Shown: piece by piece, positions 1-11,872 of the stretch
Layout: each line of letters opens with the position of its first letter
Position numbering within the stretch: the stretch's first letter is position 1
DNA from: Buxus sempervirens
Taxonomy: Eukaryota; Streptophyta; Magnoliopsida; Buxales; Buxaceae
DNA length: 64,000 nt
Assembly: GCA_947561395.2 (NCBI GenBank)
Contig: OX387184.1
Coordinates: forward strand, 22,283,687 to 22,347,686
Reading direction: 5' to 3'
Program-made: the position numbers and the translations under genes
The notes under the pieces: model-generated
The model's database searches: none
What the model was told of the DNA's origin: nothing
The model's input: the letters and a program-made list of their open reading frames with translations, nothing else

Positions 1-74
1 ACAACCAAGAATGTTACCTTGACACTAACTGTTATTCAAATATCCTTCACTACCAAATAAAAATTGATTATTAA

Positions 75-2748
75 TCATCCTTCTAGTCCGATATTTTGCA
101 TGCCCTTGAGCAACTCATCTTCAAGACAAGAGCTTGATGAACGTTGGGGACATATCCATGTCATCCAGTCTCCTCGTTTCCGCATATTGTCTCCCTAAAA
201 ACATTGGAAGTTAGTCAAATTATAAATCATCCAATTTATTTGGAACAAATAGATTAAATTAACCAATAATACTAATTACCTCTACTTCTACAACTTCTGA
301 TTGTTGTACTGTGTTTAGTATCAATTTTGTATCACCGTGTGCCCAAAATTGCATCTATGACATAGAGAAGTGAAGTTACGAAAAGGGAATAACATTAGAT
401 GATTTGTATATTAATAACTTCATCAACTTACAAAGAAGAATTGGCTTTAGACAATGCAAAATAGATCTCCACATTCAAATCCACATAGATCTCCACAAAT
501 TGTCGTCTTTCTATTTCTTTTATTCTACTAACATTGTTCTTCTATTTAACTCCAAATTCAGAAAACTCTGATCTAGTCTTAATTTGTTATATAATATTCT
601 AGTTTTTTTATTTTATTACCAAAATGGAGAGAGATGGGGTTTGTTACTGTTATCAAGGATTAAATAGAATGTTAAAAAAAACAGTTTAAAAAGTTATGGA
701 GTGCTTGGTATACATATATTATCGAAAATCAAATTAATTGGACTGTCTTAAAGAGATGCATGTTGAGGAAAAAAAAAAGAAAAAAAACGAAAAAGCAAAG
801 GCACTGAGATTACTCACCCTGCGGAAGGTTGCAATGATGGCAACAGAAACCCAGCCTTCTTCATCCATTTGAGACCTCAAATATAAATCCTTTACTAGGT
901 TCTCTTTGCTGCATTATGCAACCACATAAAGAAAATGGTGACTATGTACACAGATAAAAAATCAAAATACTTAAAGAAGGTAAGTGTCATCATATACGGA
1001 TCACCTGAAATAGTATTCGATGTGTTTGAGAATTTCATTGCGAACCTCAGCTTCACTTGGGAGAGATTGTACGGGCAGCGGACTTTGATGGCTAGAAGAG
1101 GAAGAACTATAAGGTGATCGAGGTCGGAAATAAGGTGATTCCTCCCTCATCACCGGTACATACGGGCCTTGACATTGTGCAGATGCTTCTGTTATTACAA
1201 AATCAGAGATTAAATTAATAAATTTCTTTAAAAAACTGTTCGCATTAGGAAGACATGAAAGAAATTTTAGTAGCTACCTGAAGGAGGAGACGGATGTGGA
1301 AGCATTGGTGTTGGTGGGCAAGAAAACCTGTCAGAAACATCACTAGGTCCAGTAGGGAACCAATGCGGCATTGGTGGTGGTGCAGAAAAACCAGAAGGAC
1401 CATTAAAACGTTCACACTGTTGGAGATTAGGATTCCAATGCATTGGTGGAGGCTGAGAAAACCAGGCAGGATAGAAATTTTCGTGCTGGTGGGGTGCAAA
1501 ATTTACTAGTCCGGCGTTGAATCCGGTGTTAGGAGCATTGAGATGTTCATGTTGTTGGAGCCCAGGATTCATCGTCCTGGGGAGATTAGGATTCCAATGC
1601 ATCGGAGGTGGCTGGGAAAACCGGACAGGACCATTGAAATTTACCTCCCCGGCAGAGAATACTGCGTTTCGGTTCCAATTGTTGGACCTACCTCGCCAGT
1701 TATTGGTGTTGAAACGATTACGGTTCTGAAGTCCTCGTCCTCCTCTATATCCTCCTCTCGTGTTAAATCCATTCCCCCTTTGATATTGAGGACGATAGCG
1801 ATTCTGCTGATAATTCTGAGAAGGTCCAGCAGTACTGTAACTTGTTGCTGATGACGAGGCAACAGAACCAGTACGTGAAGAACCCAAGATCGAAGTAGTC
1901 CGCTCAGCGCATGGAGAAGGAAGAGAGTCGCAGATAGCAGTAGTCTCCACCTTATTATTTTCAGTTTCAGAAACCGGCAAAGCTGGGTTTTCACAGGCAA
2001 GCGTCTCAATATTCAGACGGGAATCAGGGATTGCAACCTGTCACACACAATATGATCTACAAGTAAGAAAAAGAAAAATAACATGAAAATCCTAAATCGG
2101 TTAATTATAATTTTCAGAAACAGTGAAAAACAAACGTGTAAAGTATTGAAAGAAAAAGAAGAAGAAGAAAAAAAAAAAAGAAACTAAAAAACGAAGACAA
2201 AGACGGAGCAAGTAGTTGATCTGTCTGTTCTCCTTCTCTTGTTGTTGGGTTTAGCAACAAACAGAGTATATAATGTCATCTACTCTAACAAGATCTCCGT
2301 CTTCTCCAAATCCTACTGCCTGTATGTCTCTCTTTTCCAATCGCAATAGTAGGATTTGTGACTGAAGACCTTCCTCGTATTTGTAAAAAGTAAAGTTTTT
2401 TCGATTTTCCCGTATTTGTCTAACGCGTGATTTTTAAACAAACATGCATAAAGAATTGAAAGAAAAAAGAAGAAAAGAAAATTAAGTAATTTGAAAACGA
2501 AGAGAAAGACGAAGAAAGTGAGTGAGGACCTCAGGAAAGATTTCTTTATTCTCGAAACAACAAGAAGCAACACCGGAAGAATCGTCCATCAATGCCTTCG
2601 ACTGACCGTTCCCGTTAGTAACGTTGTCTTCGTTCGTGCAGCTCTGAGGAAGAACGTCGATGCCGGTGGAAGCCCGAGAGATTGACGGCATCTCTTCGAG
2701 GGCCAGAGCAGGGCTCTGAGAATCCAAAACCAGAGGTCTGGAGGACAT
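75..2748 (-). CDS. La-related protein, LARP1 type; intact six-exon gene (copy 1)
   Basis: Exons on the minus strand: 2748-2530, 2037-1278, 1188-1005, 908-818, 354-280, 194-75. They sum to 1449 nt (482 codons plus stop TGA) with consistent phases. The start is the ATG at 2748; the open frame extends upstream without another ATG. The protein has a Ser-rich N-terminus, an RGG/RN-rich stretch (GGYRGGRGLQNRNRFN), Pro-rich repeats (FSQPPPMHWNPNL twice), then a La motif spread over exons 3-6: HIEYYFSKENLVKDLYLR, MDEEGWVSVAIIATF, TKLILNTVQQSEVVEVE, GDNMRKRGDWMTW. Known of the family: LARP1-type proteins bind mRNA 3' ends and control translation and decay in the cytoplasm. The short tail after the motif and absence of a DM15 region resemble plant LARP1b/c. 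Exon 1 has a weak donor (GTCCTC), also seen in copy 2. It is the only undamaged copy here, but expression is unproven. Confidence 0.85.
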
Positions 2749-2859
2749 GGTGCGTGACTTGTATTGAGGTTTCTGAGAAAGGAATTGGATTGGAGAGTGT
2801 AGGGACAAAGGGGATAACTTGTCTCTGGTTTTGCCTTCACCTCTCTGTGTCTCGTGGAG

Positions 2860-2867
2860 TTTTTATA
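2860..2867 (-). promoter_or_regulatory. TATA box of LARP copy 1
   Basis: TATAAAAA on the minus strand, 112 bases upstream of the ATG at 2748. The same box sits at the same place upstream of copies 2 and 3 (12787-12794 and 27538-27545), within otherwise similar flanks, so it is a shared ancestral promoter element. Confidence 0.6.
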
Positions 2868-3826
2868 GAAGAGACGCAGTGGCGGGAAGTTTCCCAGTTC
2901 GAGTAGGACTTAGATTATTATAAAAAAAAACGTCTCTGATTAGGGGACCGACTATTATGGATTTTCTCTTCTAATCCTACCATGACTAGAAGAACATCGC
3001 TGGGAAAGACTCTACGTCTCTACGTCTCTTCATTCATAGTGATTTTCTTTTCTGACTGACTGATCCAGATTGCTAATTCTGCGGTTCAGACGAATGAAGC
3101 AGATACTACCTACAGTCTAGTACAGCAACAGCAGATTAATTAGCCATTGAAGAGACAATGCAGAGGAGAGGTATATTTAATTGAAGACCCAAAACTTTTT
3201 GGATTAGGCTTGGCTCGTGGGGCCCAAGTTAGTTGTGTAGCCCAAGTTTAAAATAAACACGCTCTATTTTGTATGGATTATTGGGAATTAATAGTTGACA
3301 AAAATTATATTTCGAATTTCATACATTTATGTGTACTTTATTAGGATATCAAAATCTAGCTAGCACGATGTAGTTGGATATAACAAATAAAACATGATTC
3401 TTGATGGGTTAGATCTATGCCCGAATTCGATCTAAAAATACTGAATATGGATTTAAGTTAAGGATCCATGGTTCAAATAAAATATAGATAAGCAAATCCA
3501 ACTAAAATTGAATACAAATATGAATTTTCTTGTATTGGATCCTGTAATATAGATGTCTTATATTTCACCTATACCCAGTATCCATTGGGCCTTCCTGTAG
3601 GACACTAAAACAAAATACTCATCTTTCCCAAAACAGCCCTTACACATTATTGAAAAGATTTATTAATAAAAGGGTACGATGGTCAAAAGTGCATCAATTT
3701 TTTCAAAACTTAATAATCAGTTTGAAAATGTTCCCTCCTTCATTGTCTCCCTTTGTCTCTTCCCTTCTACACACTTGCAGTAATGTATGTGCACCCTGTT
3801 AGTGTTAAATAAGTTTAAGTAATAAG
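2868..3826. other. Upstream region of LARP copy 1, no gene seen
   Basis: No coding region recognised. Positions about 3153-3340 match about 28090-28265 upstream of copy 3 closely (for example both contain GAAGACCCAAAACTTTTTGG), so the tandem duplication unit included at least 600 bp of upstream DNA. The rest is AT-rich and shows nothing I can name. Confidence 0.6.
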
Positions 3827-4259
3827 TAGGGTTGCTAATCGAGCTGGGCTAGCACGAGTACGGCACGGCCTAGCACACTTAAAGCATGCCCGTGCTCGGC
3901 ACGACATGGCACTGCCCTTACCGTGCTGGCCCACATGCTTTCCAATGGGCTTGCCCAATTGTTACAATTTTTTTTTAGAATTTTCTATGTTTTTAAGTAA
4001 TGCAAAGTTACAATTTTTAGTAATAGAAATACTTTATTTAATTTTTTTTGAGAAAATTGTATCCCATTATGTGTAAGAAATTTTTGTAAATAATGAATAT
4101 ATAGTTTTAGAATTTTCTATGTTATTTATTTATTTTTTCCTTTTTCTATTTTTCAAATTTTTTAATAAACATAAGTGCCCTGCTTGGCTTATTGGTATAC
4201 GGGTCGGCACGAGCTAAACGTGCCCGTGTCGTGCCAAGCTAGCCTGATATGCAACCCTA
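3827..4259. mobile_element. hAT-like MITE
   Basis: 433 bp with inverted ends: the left end starts TAGGGTTGCTAATC and the right end, read on minus, starts TAGGGTTGCATATC. Subterminal runs of GGCACG/CGTGCC follow on both sides, a pattern common in non-autonomous plant hAT elements. The flanking 8-mers (GTAATAAG and GTGACAAA) agree at 5 of 8 positions, which fits an old 8-bp target duplication but does not prove one. No transposase. Confidence 0.55.
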
Positions 4260-4769
4260 GTGACAAAATGATGGAGAGAGCAAAACACAAGAACCGGTAC
4301 CAAAACAGTTTAAAAAAAAAAAAAAGAGGGAAATCCCTTGCTCTCGTCCATATTTCAGTCGGAATCTCCAAGCCCATGTCCGATAGCTCCGGTGCCCTTT
4401 ACATTGCACTTTTGAGATCTGCTACACTTTGAAGTCGTGGTCCTTTCACAGTTTGGGGTTGTATCAAACTATCATCTGCAGCAAAGATTCAAAATACAGC
4501 CATACACCGCCATACACCGAAAGAGACACACATACCAAGTAAATATTCTATGGCCCCACATAAGTTTATAAATCTTTGCTGTAGATCATACAACCTCTTT
4601 GGAGGATGATTCCTACCACCTAAAAATTGAGTAGTAATCATTTGAAAAAAAAAAAAAAACTTCTTCAAAATTATCTCACGCTTTTCTTTTTCATATTTTA
4701 TCACACTTTTATATAATTTTCACTATAGGCTTCACTTTATAAATTTTTTTTTCTCAATTTTGTATTCCA
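4260..4769. other. Intergenic, small inverted repeat, no gene
   Basis: No coding region. A 19-bp inverted repeat (4471-4489 and 4571-4589, ATCATCTGCAGCAAAGATT against ATGATCTACAGCAAAGATT) encloses 81 bp and may be a small fold-back element. Homopolymer A and T runs near 4310 and 4645. Confidence 0.4.
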
Positions 4770-5000
4770 TCATTCTCTGATTAAGTTTGCTAAGTCTTGT
4801 TTAGAAATCCATCTCATCCAATCTCCTCTTCTCCGTATCTTCTCTCCCTAAGAAGCAATAGGAGTTAGAATTAGAGTAGAAATCAACCCTTTTATTTACA
4901 ACAAATATATTAAATTCAACAATAATACTTACTTCCACTTCTACAAGTACTGCTGATTCTTGGATTGCTTTAAGTTTCAATCCTGTGCGCCAATAGTTGG
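4770..5000 (-). pseudogene. LARP fragment, exons 5 and 6 only
   Basis: On minus, about 5000-4933 reads W-R-T-G-L-K-L-K-A-I-Q-E-S, then V-L-V-E-V-E, ending at a GTAAGT donor. After an acceptor at 4849-4848, exon 4847-4770 reads GEKIRRRGDWMRWI and ends at TGA. This aligns with the end of the La motif of copies 1 and 2 but is clearly more diverged, with a different C-terminal tail. The exons for the rest of the protein are absent here. It is the remnant of an older duplicate. The left limit of exon 5 is approximate. Confidence 0.7.
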
Positions 5001-5927
5001 AGAATCATGGAACCAAATTCAACTTGCAAATAAACGGGTTGAACCCTACCTTACCCGTTTAATTTTTTAACTTAAATTTTTTTTAAAAAAATTCTTTTTA
5101 ATTTAGCATTTTTTATAGAATTTAAAAATAATAGAGACATGAACTTTTGTTTTTTCTTAACATAAATGTTTAATTTTTTTTACTTGGAATTAGATGTTTA
5201 TTTTTTAGAAATTGAGAAAATAAAGATCATGAAATATTTTTTTCCATAAATGTGCTTTCATTGTTACTAAATTTATATAATATTGAATAGATCAAGGAGC
5301 ATTGAGGTTTGAGCATATTTATAATGTTTTCCCATTATCTTAACCAACAAGAAGTCACCTAATTGAAAAGTGAAAACGTGAGAGTTGAAGGAGGTGCAAA
5401 TCTATTCACGTGTTGAACAAGGATCATACACAGACCACAAATGAAGCTTCTATTCTCCTTTCTTCATTTTCAATTTTCAAAACTAACTTACTAATTTTTG
5501 TTTAGGTTTCTATTTACGTGCCTGTTTGATTAATGGTTTATAATGCTTATACAAAAAAGAAAAAAATAATAATGATATATTATCGGATACGGTTTGGGTT
5601 AACCCATTTTTAGATGGGTTGGGAAATCTCAACCCAAACCCAACCCAAATAATAAACGGATCAACCCAAACTCATTTATTCTGGTTGGGTCCATGTTGAT
5701 AGATTGGTTAAAAAATTGCTGGCTCTAATTTTCACCATATGTCATTCACGGAGGATGCTTTAGCTAATCTTGATGATTTAAAATTAGGAATGACAACGGT
5801 TAGGTTAAAAATAATATAAAAGGAAAAAATGATGATTACCAGCTGTCCACAAATTACAACCAAGAATGTTAATTACCCAGACACCAACTGTTATTCAAAT
5901 ACCCTACACTACCAAATTGATTATTAA
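5001..5927. other. Downstream flank of LARP copy 2, no gene
   Basis: AT-rich. Positions about 5345-5490 closely match about 41220-41350 (both contain ACAGACCACAAATGAAGC), and about 5770-5875 match about 41905-42010, just downstream of copy 4. So the duplicated unit also carried 3' flank. Around 5580-5700 lie repeats of AACCC/GGGTT type that look like one end of a further MITE; I could not fix its limits. Confidence 0.5.
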
Positions 5928-7281
5928 TCATCCTTCTAGTCCGATATTTTGCAAGCCCTTAAGCCACTTATCTTCTAGACTAGAGCTTGCTGAACGTTGG
6001 TGACATATCCAGTTCATCCAGTCTCCCCGTCTCCGCATCTTGTGTCCCTATGAACAGTGGAAGTTAGAAAGAACAGTGGATTAAGCTAGAATATAAACCA
6101 TCCAATTTACTTGCAACAAATAGATTAAATTAACCAATGATCGATACTTACCTCTGCTTCCACAACATCTGATTGTTGTATTGTGTTTAGTATCAATTTT
6201 GTATCACCGTGTGCCCAAAATTGCATCTATGATACAGAGAAGTGAAGTTACAAAAAGGGAACAATTTTGTTAAGGGTAGTAATTAAAAGCACAGACACTG
6301 AGATTACTCACCTTGCTGAAGGTTGCAATGATATCAACAGGAACCCAGCCTTCCTCATCCATTTTAGACCTCAAATACAAATCCTTTACTAGGTTCTCTT
6401 TGCTGCATTATGCAACCGTAGAAAATGGTGATTGCGTATACAAATAAAAAGAATCAAAATACTTAAAGAAGTTAAGTGTCATCATATATGGATCACCTGA
6501 AATAGTATTCAATGTGCTTGATAATTGCATTGCGAACCTCAGCTTCACTTGGAAGAGATTCTCTGGGCAGCTGACTTTGATGGCTAGAAGAGGAATAAGG
6601 TGGTTCATCCCTCATCACGGATACTTCTGTGATTACAAAATTATTGGTTTAATTTATAAATTCCTTAAAAAAACTGTTCCCTTTGAGAAGACATTAAAAG
6701 AAACAAAGACAAGATATTTAGCAGCTACCTGGACGAGGATATGGATGTGGTGGCAATGGTGTTGGTGGGCAAGAGAACCTGTCAGAATCATCACTAGGTC
6801 CAGTAGGGAACCAATGCGGCATTGGTGCTGGTTTAGAAAAACCAGAAGTACCATCAAAACATTCATTCTGTTGGAGATTTGGATTCCAATTCATTGGTGG
6901 AGGCTGAGAAAACCAGACAGGATCAAAATTTTCGTGCTGGTGGGGCACAAAATTTACTGGTCCGGCATTAAATCCTGTGTTAGGAGCATTGAAATATTCA
7001 TGTTGTTGGAGCTGAGGATTCACCATCCTGGGGAGATTATGACTCTGATGCATTGGAGGTGGCTGGGAAAACCAGATAGGACCATTAAAATTAACCGCCC
7101 CGGTGCAGAATCCTGGGTTTGGGTTCCGCCAATTGTTAAACCTACCTCGACAGTGATTGGTGTTGAAACGATTACGGTTCTGAAGTCCTCGTCCTCCTCT
7201 ATATCCTCCTCTCGTGTTAAATCCATTCCCCCTTTGATATTGAGGACGATAGCGATTCTGCTGATAATTCTGAGAAGGTCC

Positions 7282-7470
7282 TGTTAAGGCAAACCTAGTC
7301 ACAAACTCAAGCCCATCTGCAACAAACAATGAGAGCAAGAATGTTCCAGAAGGCTCAATAAATAACTCTGCAACAGCTGGCAAAAGTAGTTGTAACTGAT
7401 TGTTTGTAATACCCTTTATAAAGGCATGTTGTAATCACCATAGAAAGTGGAGGAATCATTTACTCTATCA
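7282..7470 (+). repeat. Copia 5' LTR
   Basis: 189 bp, begins TGTTAAGGC and ends CTCTATCA. It differs from the 3' LTR at two positions seen by eye (CCTAG/CCCAG near 7295 and CCATAG/CCAAAG near 7440). Confidence 0.95.
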
Positions 7471-7482
7471 TGGTATCAGAGC
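7471..7482 (+). promoter_or_regulatory. Primer binding site, initiator tRNA-Met
   Basis: TGGTATCAGAGC directly follows the 5' LTR. It is the standard plant Copia primer site complementary to the 3' end of initiator tRNA-Met. Confidence 0.9.
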
Positions 7483-7505
7483 CTTTCACGGACTAACGTC
7501 CAGTC

Positions 7506-10500
7506 ATGGCAAGCTCTTCCACAGCCGATCCATCTTCTTCCTCCTCTCTTACAGATTCTTCTTCTTCCTCCTCTCTTACTGCTTCATCATTGCCCTCCCT
7601 ATCTCTTCCTAATCTTTCTCATATCATCTCGGTTAAGCTCACACCAGAAAATTATTTGCTATGGAAGGTACAGATGGTTCCTTATCTTCGTGGGTAGAGA
7701 CTTTACAAGTTTGTTGATGGATCTAATCCTCCTCCACAATTTCTTCAAGATAATCTTCCTAGTCCTGATTTTGAAACATGGATGCAGCAGGATCAGTTAG
7801 TAATGTTTGCTCTCATTTCTTCTTTATCTAAACCTCTTATATCTCAGGTGGTTGGTTGTGAAACAGCAAGAGATGTATGGCTCTCCCTTGAATCAACCTA
7901 TGCCTCCTCTTCTCAGGCTCGTATTGTTCAAACACAACTTCAACTTGCATCGCTCAAGAAAGGGAGCGATTCAATATCAGTTTATTACAGACGAGCTAAG
8001 CTTCTTGCAGATACCATGGCCTCTGCTGGACGCCCTCTTCCAGCTTCTGAATTTATTCCTTATTTGCTTGCTGGCCTTGGTCCGGAATATGATCCATTGG
8101 TTTCGTCAGTTACTACTCGTCTAGATCCTATTCCTCCTGAACAATTGCTTGGACATCTCTTGGCTCATGAAGCACGGCTGCAACACCATACTTCTTCACT
8201 GTTACATGAACCATCTGCTAATGTCACCTCTCGATCTCCCTCTTTCTCTGGGAACCGTGGCCGAACTTTTCTACGTGGTGGACGTAGTGGGTTTTCTCGT
8301 AGTCGTGGTGGTCGATCCAACTTCAACAGGGTCCGTGGCTACTCTGGATCTGCCGGCATCTCCTCACCAGCTCAATCACCCACTTCTAACAATCACATTG
8401 TATGCCAAGTGTGTAATAGAATGGGTCACTCGGCTCTAACATGCCTTTATCGTTTCAATCAGGCATATACGGCTGCTGCTCCTGCTTCTGCTCATTTTAC
8501 TACATCAAATGCTGCCTCTGATTTCACTTGGTATCCAGATACTGCGGCATCTAACCATGTTACAAGTGACCTTGCTAACCTCAACTTGCAAGCATCTGAA
8601 TATTCTGGTAAGGAGCATTTGCGTGTTGGTAATGGCAATACTGTTCCCATATCTCACTCTGGATCTACTTATTTTCCTTTCACTTCTTCTCCCTTTATTC
8701 TTAACCATCTACTGTGTGTGCCTTCTTTTACAAAGAACCTCATCTCAGTTCGCCAATTTTGTCTTGATAACAATGTTTACTTTGAGTTCTTTGCTAATCA
8801 CTTTTGTGTTAAGGCATGCGTCACGAGGAAAGTCCTTCTCCAAGGAACAGTCAATGAAGGTCTCTATGTCTTCTCTCCAACCAAGTCATCCCCACAAGCT
8901 CTCATCACAACTGCTCCTCCCTTAGATATATGGCATGCTCGCTTGGGTCACCCATCACTGCGAATTGTTCGTTCTGTTCTCCAACAACATCAGCTCCCAT
9001 TTACCAATTCTGCATCACATTTTTGTAATGCTTGTATTATGGCTAAAGCACATCGTCTCCCCTCCCCTCCACGTCCTTCCAAATCTCATGCACCTTTTGA
9101 ATTAATTTTTTCAGACCTATGGGGTCCCTCACCTTTTGTATCTCCTGCTGGATTCAAATACTATATTACTTTTGTGGACGACTTCTCTTGTTACACTTGG
9201 CTTTTCCCATTAAAGTTCAAATCTGATGCTCTTGCAATTTTTATTAAATTTAAAGCTCAAGTTGAACTTCAATTCAATTGCAAAATGAAACAGTTTCAAT
9301 CAGATTCTGGTGGTGAATTTAGAGCATTTTCCTCCTTCCTTGCTAATGCTGGTATCATACATCGCTACACGTGTCCTCATGTTCATTCACAAAATGGTGT
9401 TGTTGAACGGAAGCATCGTCATGTTGTCGAATCGGGTCTTGCTTTACTTGCCTATGCCTCTGTTCCTCAGCGTTTTTGGCCTCATGCTTTCCTTCATGCA
9501 GTTTATCTAATTAATATTCTTCCTTCTCCTTCTCTACAGAACAAGTCTCCCTTTCTTCTATTGTTCAATTGTAATCCTTCACTCTCCAATCTGCACATTT
9601 TTGGGTCTGCTTGTTGGCCCTTTACCAGGCCCTTCAATCCTCATAAGATGAACTATCGTTCTACATTGTGCGTCTATTTTGGGTTGAGTCCCGCCCATCG
9701 TGGGTTCGTATGTTATAACCCCATCACTGGACGGTGTCTTATTTCTAAAGATGTAAAATTTGATGAAACTTCTTTTCCATTCAATTCACTTCCTAAGCCA
9801 GCATCTCAGCCCACTCCATCCCTTACTCACACTCTGTTACCCATTTTTTCTCATACCACTCCATCTTCCCCGTCCATCCTAGGTCTAGGTCCATCTGCCC
9901 CTCCGTCCACCTTGTCTTCTTCTTCATCTGCTCCCTTATTGTCATCTTCTCCACAGCACCATGTCACACCAGATCCTTCTCTTGCTGCACCAGATCTTCC
10001 TCAAGCTTCTTCACAGCCTACTCATTTGATGCTCACTCGGTCACGTACAAATACAGCTTGGCCTCGGCAATTTATTGATGGCACTATAAGATGGCCTGCA
10101 CCTAAAGCTCTGATCACTGTTCATTCTCCCACTCCTGAATCTCCTACTTGCTTCTCTGTTGCTAATAAATTTCAGGATTGGAGAGACGCAATGTCCAAGG
10201 AATTTCATGCTTTGATGGCCAATGAGACATGGTCTTTAGTCCCAACTGAGGAAGCTTCTAATATCATTGGCTGTAAATGGGTGTTTCGCACCAAATATCA
10301 TGCAAAGGGCTCCATTGAAAGACGAAAAGCAAGACTTGTTGCCAAGGGGTATCTACAACAATCGGGCATCGACTACAATGAGACTTTCAGTCCGGTGATC
10401 AAACCCACCACTATCCGATTAGTGCTCTCACTTGCTGTTTCTCGTCGGTGGCCTATCCGTCAATATGACGTTCAAAATGCATTTTTGCATGGTCCCCTCC

Positions 10501-11801
10501 TAGAAATGGTTTACATGGCTCAACCACCAGGCTTTGTCCATCCTCAATTTCCTTCCCATGTCTGTAAGTTGAAGCGAGCATTATATGGTCTTAAACAATC
10601 GCCTCGGGCATGGTACTCCAGGTTAAGCACTCGTCTTACTGATCTTGGCTTCTGTCTCTCCTCTGCTGACTCATCTCTGTTTATACGAGTTGCTGGTTCT
10701 TGCACTGTTCTTGTTTTAGTCTATGTCGATGACTTGGTCATAACCGGGTCTCATGCACAGAGTATTGCCTCTCTTATAGCCGCTCTTCAAGTTGATTTTC
10801 CTATCACAGATCTGGGTTCTTTAAGCTATTTTTTGGGGATTGAAGCAACTACAAATGTTGAAGGTCTTTTACTCACTCAATAGAAGTATATTGGAGATCT
10901 CCTCTGACGCACTAATATGCATTTGGCAAAGCCCCTCAAAAGTCCAATGAGCACTACTGAAAAATTGAGCAACTTTTCTGGTCCTCTGTTTCATGACCCA
11001 ACTCTATATCGAAGCACAGTGGGATCTCTACAATACTTATCTTTCACAAGGCCTGATCTCGCCTTTGCAATTGGCAAGGTGTGCCAATTTATGCATGCTC
11101 TACGAATCTCTCATTGGCAAGCGGTTAAAAGAATATTGCGGTACCTAAAGCACACCATCCATTTGGGTCTTCAGATTTCACATAATTCTTCAATGGCTTT
11201 GACAGCTTTCTCTGATGCCGATTGGGCTAGTTGTCCTGATGATAGAAGATCCACAAGTGCCTACTGTATATTCTCAGGTTCCAACTTAATCTCCTGGTCC
11301 TCCAAGAAACAAGTTACCATTGCCCGATCTTCCACCGAAGCTGAATTTAAAGCTGTGGCAAATGCTACTGCTGAAGTCATCTGGATTCAACATCTCTACA
11401 GGGACCTTGGCATTCCTCTTTATTCTGCCCCTACTCTTTATTGCGATAATATGGGTGCAACTTATCTCTCCTCCAACCCAGTTTTCCATGCTCGTACCAA
11501 GCACGTCGAGATTGACTTTCATTTCGTAAGGCAAAGGGTGCTCAACAAATCTCTTCAAGTTGCCTTCATTTATGGGAAAGATCAACTTGCAGATGCATTA
11601 ACTAAACCTTTGCCCATTACTCGTTTCACTCAGTTGGTTTCAAGTCTGCGCTTACGTTCTCTCCCGCTGGACTTGAGGGGGGATGTTAAGGCAAACCCAG
11701 TCACAAACTCAAGCCCATCTGCAACAAACAATGAGAGCAAGAATGTTCCAGAAGGCTCAATAAATAACTCTGCAACAGCTGGCAAAAGTAGTTGTAACTG
11801 A
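7506..11801 (+). pseudogene. Copia gag-pol polyprotein with three in-frame stop codons
   Basis: A single frame from ATG 7506 to the stop at 11799-11801, inside the 3' LTR (1431 codons), broken by TAG 7695-7697, TAG 10881-10883 and TGA 10905-10907; no frameshift. Domains in order: gag with LTPENYLLWK; CCHC knuckle CQVCNRMGHSALTC (residues about 300-313); protease WYPDTAAS (Asp about 345); GAG-pre-integrase HARLGHPSL; integrase core with Asp about 537 (DLWGP), Asp about 600 (DSGGEF) and Glu about 634 (NGVVERK); RT with FLHG, QPPGF and YVDD about 1073; RNase H FSDADWA, SSTEAEF and TKHVEIDFHFVR. All catalytic residues are present. The stops remove translation beyond early gag and split RT from RNase H, so this copy is not autonomous. 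Confidence 0.92.
11675..11683 (+). promoter_or_regulatory. Copia polypurine tract
   Basis: Purine run GAGGGGGGA directly before the 3' LTR start at 11684; the plus-strand primer site of the element. Confidence 0.85.
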
Positions 11802-11872
11802 TTGTTTGTAATACCCTTTATAAAGGCATGTTGTAATCACCAAAGAAAGTGGAGGAATCATTTACTCTATCA
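11684..11872 (+). repeat. Copia 3' LTR
   Basis: 189 bp, TG...CA, two differences from the 5' LTR. It is followed by the second GGTCC, after which exon 2 of LARP copy 2 resumes. Confidence 0.95.

Larger units (their letters stand above)
7282..11872 (+). mobile_element. Copia LTR retrotransposon, full length, inserted in LARP copy 2 exon 2
   Basis: 4591 bp. Target duplication GGTCC at 7277-7281 and 11873-11877. LTRs of 189 bp (TG...CA), tRNA-iMet primer site, one gag-pol frame, polypurine tract. Orientation is opposite to the host gene. The short LTR and domain order gag-protease-integrase-RT-RNase H fix the superfamily as Ty1/Copia; the lineage may be Ale/Retrofit-like (inference). Confidence 0.95.

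Noticed and set aside
1641-2009. Second minus-strand frame overlapping LARP exon 2
   Set aside because: Begins at a non-ATG codon in another frame of the same exon, with no domain; the RGG-bearing frame is the one that joins exons 1 and 3 in phase.
6514-7287. Long plus-strand open frame (257 codons) across LARP copy 2
   Set aside because: It is the antisense shadow of Pro- and Asn-rich exon 2; similar antisense frames occur in copies 1 and 4. The minus strand has the splice sites, RGG box and La motif.
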